NCBI RefSeq assembly: GCF_001279695.1
Contig: NZ_LGDD01000056.1
Span: 1 to 14,483, forward strand
DNA length: 14,483 bases
Origin: Streptomyces sp. WM6378
GTDB lineage: Bacteria > Actinomycetota > Actinomycetes > Streptomycetales > Streptomycetaceae
Direction: 5' to 3'
In this document: one piece after another, positions 13,084 to 14,483 of the stretch
How the letters are laid out: each line of letters opens with the position of its first letter
Position numbering within the stretch: position 1 is the first letter of the stretch
Notes under the pieces: generated by a model
The model's input: only the letters and a program-made list of their open reading frames with translations
What the model was told of the DNA's origin: nothing
Databases searched by the model: none
Translations under genes and position numbers: made by a program

Positions 13084-13137
13084 ATGGCAGTGCGGCACAC
13101 CGCGGTGACCCGGCCGTACGGATCCGGGGCGCTGTGA
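13084..13137 (+). CDS. 17-residue leader ORF overlapping the DUF2786 start
   Basis: ATG at 13084 is preceded by a near-ideal GAGGAGA ribosome binding site and opens MAVRHTAVTRPYGSGAL, stopping at TGA (13135-13137). That stop shares its last base with the ATG of the DUF2786 gene (TGATG), the classic layout for translational coupling. The DUF2786 ATG itself has only a weak purine stretch upstream, so ribosomes probably arrive by way of this short ORF. The peptide matches nothing I know. It may have no function apart from loading ribosomes. Confidence 0.5.
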   Translation: MAVRHTAVTRPYGSGAL

Positions 13138-14261
13138 TGGAGGCCGTGGACCGCGCGTTCGCGGCGGCGCTCTACATCGAGGGGGACGCGGCCCTCGACA
13201 CCGGCGCCTCGCTGCTCGCCGCCGCACCGGACGTGGATGCCGAACTCGCCTTGCGGGGGCGGGAGTTCGTGCGGCGCGCCTGGGGCCGGGGCTGGCAGCC
13301 CGCCGATGTCGTCCGGATCGTACGGCGTGACCTGGACGAGCCGCACGTGCGCATCCTGAGCGGCCTCATCCGCGACGAGCTCGGGCGTTACGAGCGGCTG
13401 CCCGCGCGGTGGCAGGGGCAGCTGGACGAGCTGCCCGGCGAGGCGTGGCGGTCGGACCGGTTCTCGTACGCCACCGCCGTCCTTGAGCTCTACCGGCTGC
13501 TGCTCGCGCTGCCCGCGATCGAACCTGCCGGGCCCGCGCCGGGGGCGCCGCTGCTCGGGCCGCCGGTGCACGGCGAACCCAAGATGCTGGCCCGCATCCG
13601 GGCGCTGCTCGCGAAGGCCGAGGCGACCGGGTTCCCCGAGGAGGCGGAGGCGCTCAGCGCCAAGGCGCAGGAGCTGATGGCGCGGCACAGCGTGGACGAG
13701 GCGCTGCTCGCGGGGCGCGGGCCGGGCGGCGAGGTGCCGGGGGCCTGCCGGATCGGGGTGGACGCGCCGTACGAGACGGCCAAGGCGATCCTGCTCGACG
13801 CGGTCGCGTCCGCGAACCACTGCCGGGCCGTGTGGAACGCGGAGCTCGGCTTCTCGACGGTGGTCGGATTCGAGGGCGACCTGGAGGCGGTGGAGCTCCT
13901 CCACACCTCGCTCCTGGTGCAGGGCACGGTCGCGATGACGAAGGCGGAGGCCGCGCAGCGGGCGGGTGGCCGCAAGCGCACGAAGACGTTCCGCCAGTCC
14001 TTCCTGCTCGCGTACGCGGGGCGCCTCGGCGATCTGCTCGCGGCGACCGCCCGCGATGTGGAGGCGGAGTTCGGGAGCTCGCTGCTTCCGGTCCTGGCGA
14101 CGCGGGCGGTGGCGGTCGAGGGGCGGGCGCAGGAGATGTTCCCCCGGACGGTGTCGACGCGGGTGAGGGGCGCGTCGGACGAGTCGGGCTGGCGAGACGG
14201 CCGCGCGGCAGCGGACCGCGCCCACCGAGGCGGCCCACCCGGGCTGCCCCCAGCGCCCTGA
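13137..14261 (+). CDS. DUF2786 domain protein
   Basis: A 374-residue cytoplasmic protein. The DUF2786 domain is at about 149-191: KMLARIRALLAKAEATGFPEEAEA through LSAKAQELMARHSVDEALL, an Arg/Lys-rich helical hairpin. The region before it (1-125) is helical with Asp/Arg-rich segments; the region after it (200-330) contains FRQSFLLAYAGRLGDLL and many basic residues (GGRKRTKTF). The C-terminal 40 residues are low-complexity. DUF2786 proteins occur in actinomycetes and phages; the function is unknown, and nucleic-acid binding is only a guess. The start at 13137 is chosen because it overlaps the leader ORF stop and begins the conserved part; GTG at 13134 is an alternative. The long in-frame extension upstream looks non-coding. 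Confidence 0.82.
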   Translation: MEAVDRAFAAALYIEGDAALDTGASLLAAAPDVDAELALRGREFVRRAWGRGWQPADVVRIVRRDLDEPHVRILSGLIRDELGRYERLPARWQGQLDELPGEAWRSDRFSYATAVLELYRLLLALPAIEPAGPAPGAPLLGPPVHGEPKMLARIRALLAKAEATGFPEEAEALSAKAQELMARHSVDEALLAGRGPGGEVPGACRIGVDAPYETAKAILLDAVASANHCRAVWNAELGFSTVVGFEGDLEAVELLHTSLLVQGTVAMTKAEAAQRAGGRKRTKTFRQSFLLAYAGRLGDLLAATARDVEAEFGSSLLPVLATRAVAVEGRAQEMFPRTVSTRVRGASDESGWRDGRAAADRAHRGGPPGLPPAP

Positions 14262-14263
14262 CC

Positions 14264-14433
14264 GGGGCGGAGCCCCCCCCGGGCCGCTGCCTGGGGCTTC
14301 CGCCCCAGACCCCGGGGGGGTGCCCGCCCTCCCGCCCGTGCAGGGGGTTGGATGGTCCGGCTTCTGGGGGCTGCGCCCCCAGACCCCCTGCGGGGACTTC
14401 GTCCCCTGCACCCCTTTTCGGGGCTCCGCCCCG
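14264..14433. repeat. Cluster of five GC-rich hairpins after the DUF2786 gene
   Basis: No gene is seen in 14262-14483. Five stem-loops lie within 170 bp: GGGGC/GCCCC at 14264-14276 just after the stop, CTGGGGC/GCCCCAG at 14291-14308, CTGGGGGC/GCCCCCAG at 14364-14382, GGGGAC/GTCCCC at 14392-14406, and CGGGGC/GCCCCG at 14419-14433. The first can terminate the DUF2786 gene. The rest belong to the same family as the hairpin at the left end of the window (48-64), an abundant class of intergenic repeat in Streptomyces. Confidence 0.75.
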
Positions 14434-14483
14434 GACCCCCGTTCGCGCCTGAAGGGCGCTCGTCCTCAAACTCCCCCAAGGCC

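Noticed and set aside
12039..14411. Minus-strand ORF of 790 codons covering the lipoprotein and DUF2786 regions
   Set aside because: Arg/Pro-rich low-complexity translation with no recognizable domain; it is antisense to the DUF2786 gene and in the wrong frame for the lipoprotein.

Overview
The base composition (very GC-rich, with strong third-position G/C), the GTG and TTG starts, the sparse Shine-Dalgarno sites and the protein families all point to a Streptomyces chromosome (or a close actinomycete relative), probably a core or near-core region. No phage, transposase, CRISPR array, rRNA or tRNA gene is visible.

Layout. 1-115: GC-rich repeat and hairpin. 116-2930 (minus): a CtpE-like calcium P-type ATPase and a small DUF2530 membrane protein. 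3135-4589 (plus): an AzgA-type NCS2 purine permease, convergent with a 60-residue ribbon-helix-helix protein (4613-4795, minus). 4953-6761 (plus): a marR-MFS exporter operon behind a palindrome-bearing, probably leaderless promoter; it ends at a 36-bp perfect palindrome. 6847-8055 (minus): a secreted protein joining a peptidase-inhibitor I36-like domain to FG-GAP/VCBS repeats. 8172-8837 (plus): a 2H phosphoesterase (ThpR) and a 28-residue membrane microprotein absent from simple ORF calls. 8899-11529 (minus): two tandem aldo/keto reductase genes, both broken at the same site, behind a second MarR regulator. 11578-12087 (plus): an AhpD-like carboxymuconolactone decarboxylase, divergent from that MarR. 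12113-12778 (minus): a DUF4232 lipoprotein. 13084-14261 (plus): a 17-codon leader ORF overlapping a DUF2786 protein. 14262-14483: a cluster of five hairpins with no gene.

Functional themes are regulated efflux (marR plus MFS), redox and electrophile handling (marR, AhpD-like protein, AKR pair), cation and purine transport, and cell-envelope or secreted proteins. The marR-MFS pair resembles, from memory, the S. coelicolor SCO4122-SCO4121 multidrug pump and regulator.

I do not see a large undescribed system. The observations most worth checking are: (1) the AKR paralogues, which share an almost identical tract ending in the same frame-shifted tail, one of them also missing 51 nt that encode the catalytic His; (2) two near-identical inverted 15-mers lying inside the first 15 codons of the second marR, between it and the divergent AhpD-like gene; (3) the leader ORF, DnaA-box-like site and terminator-like hairpin ahead of the DUF2786 gene.
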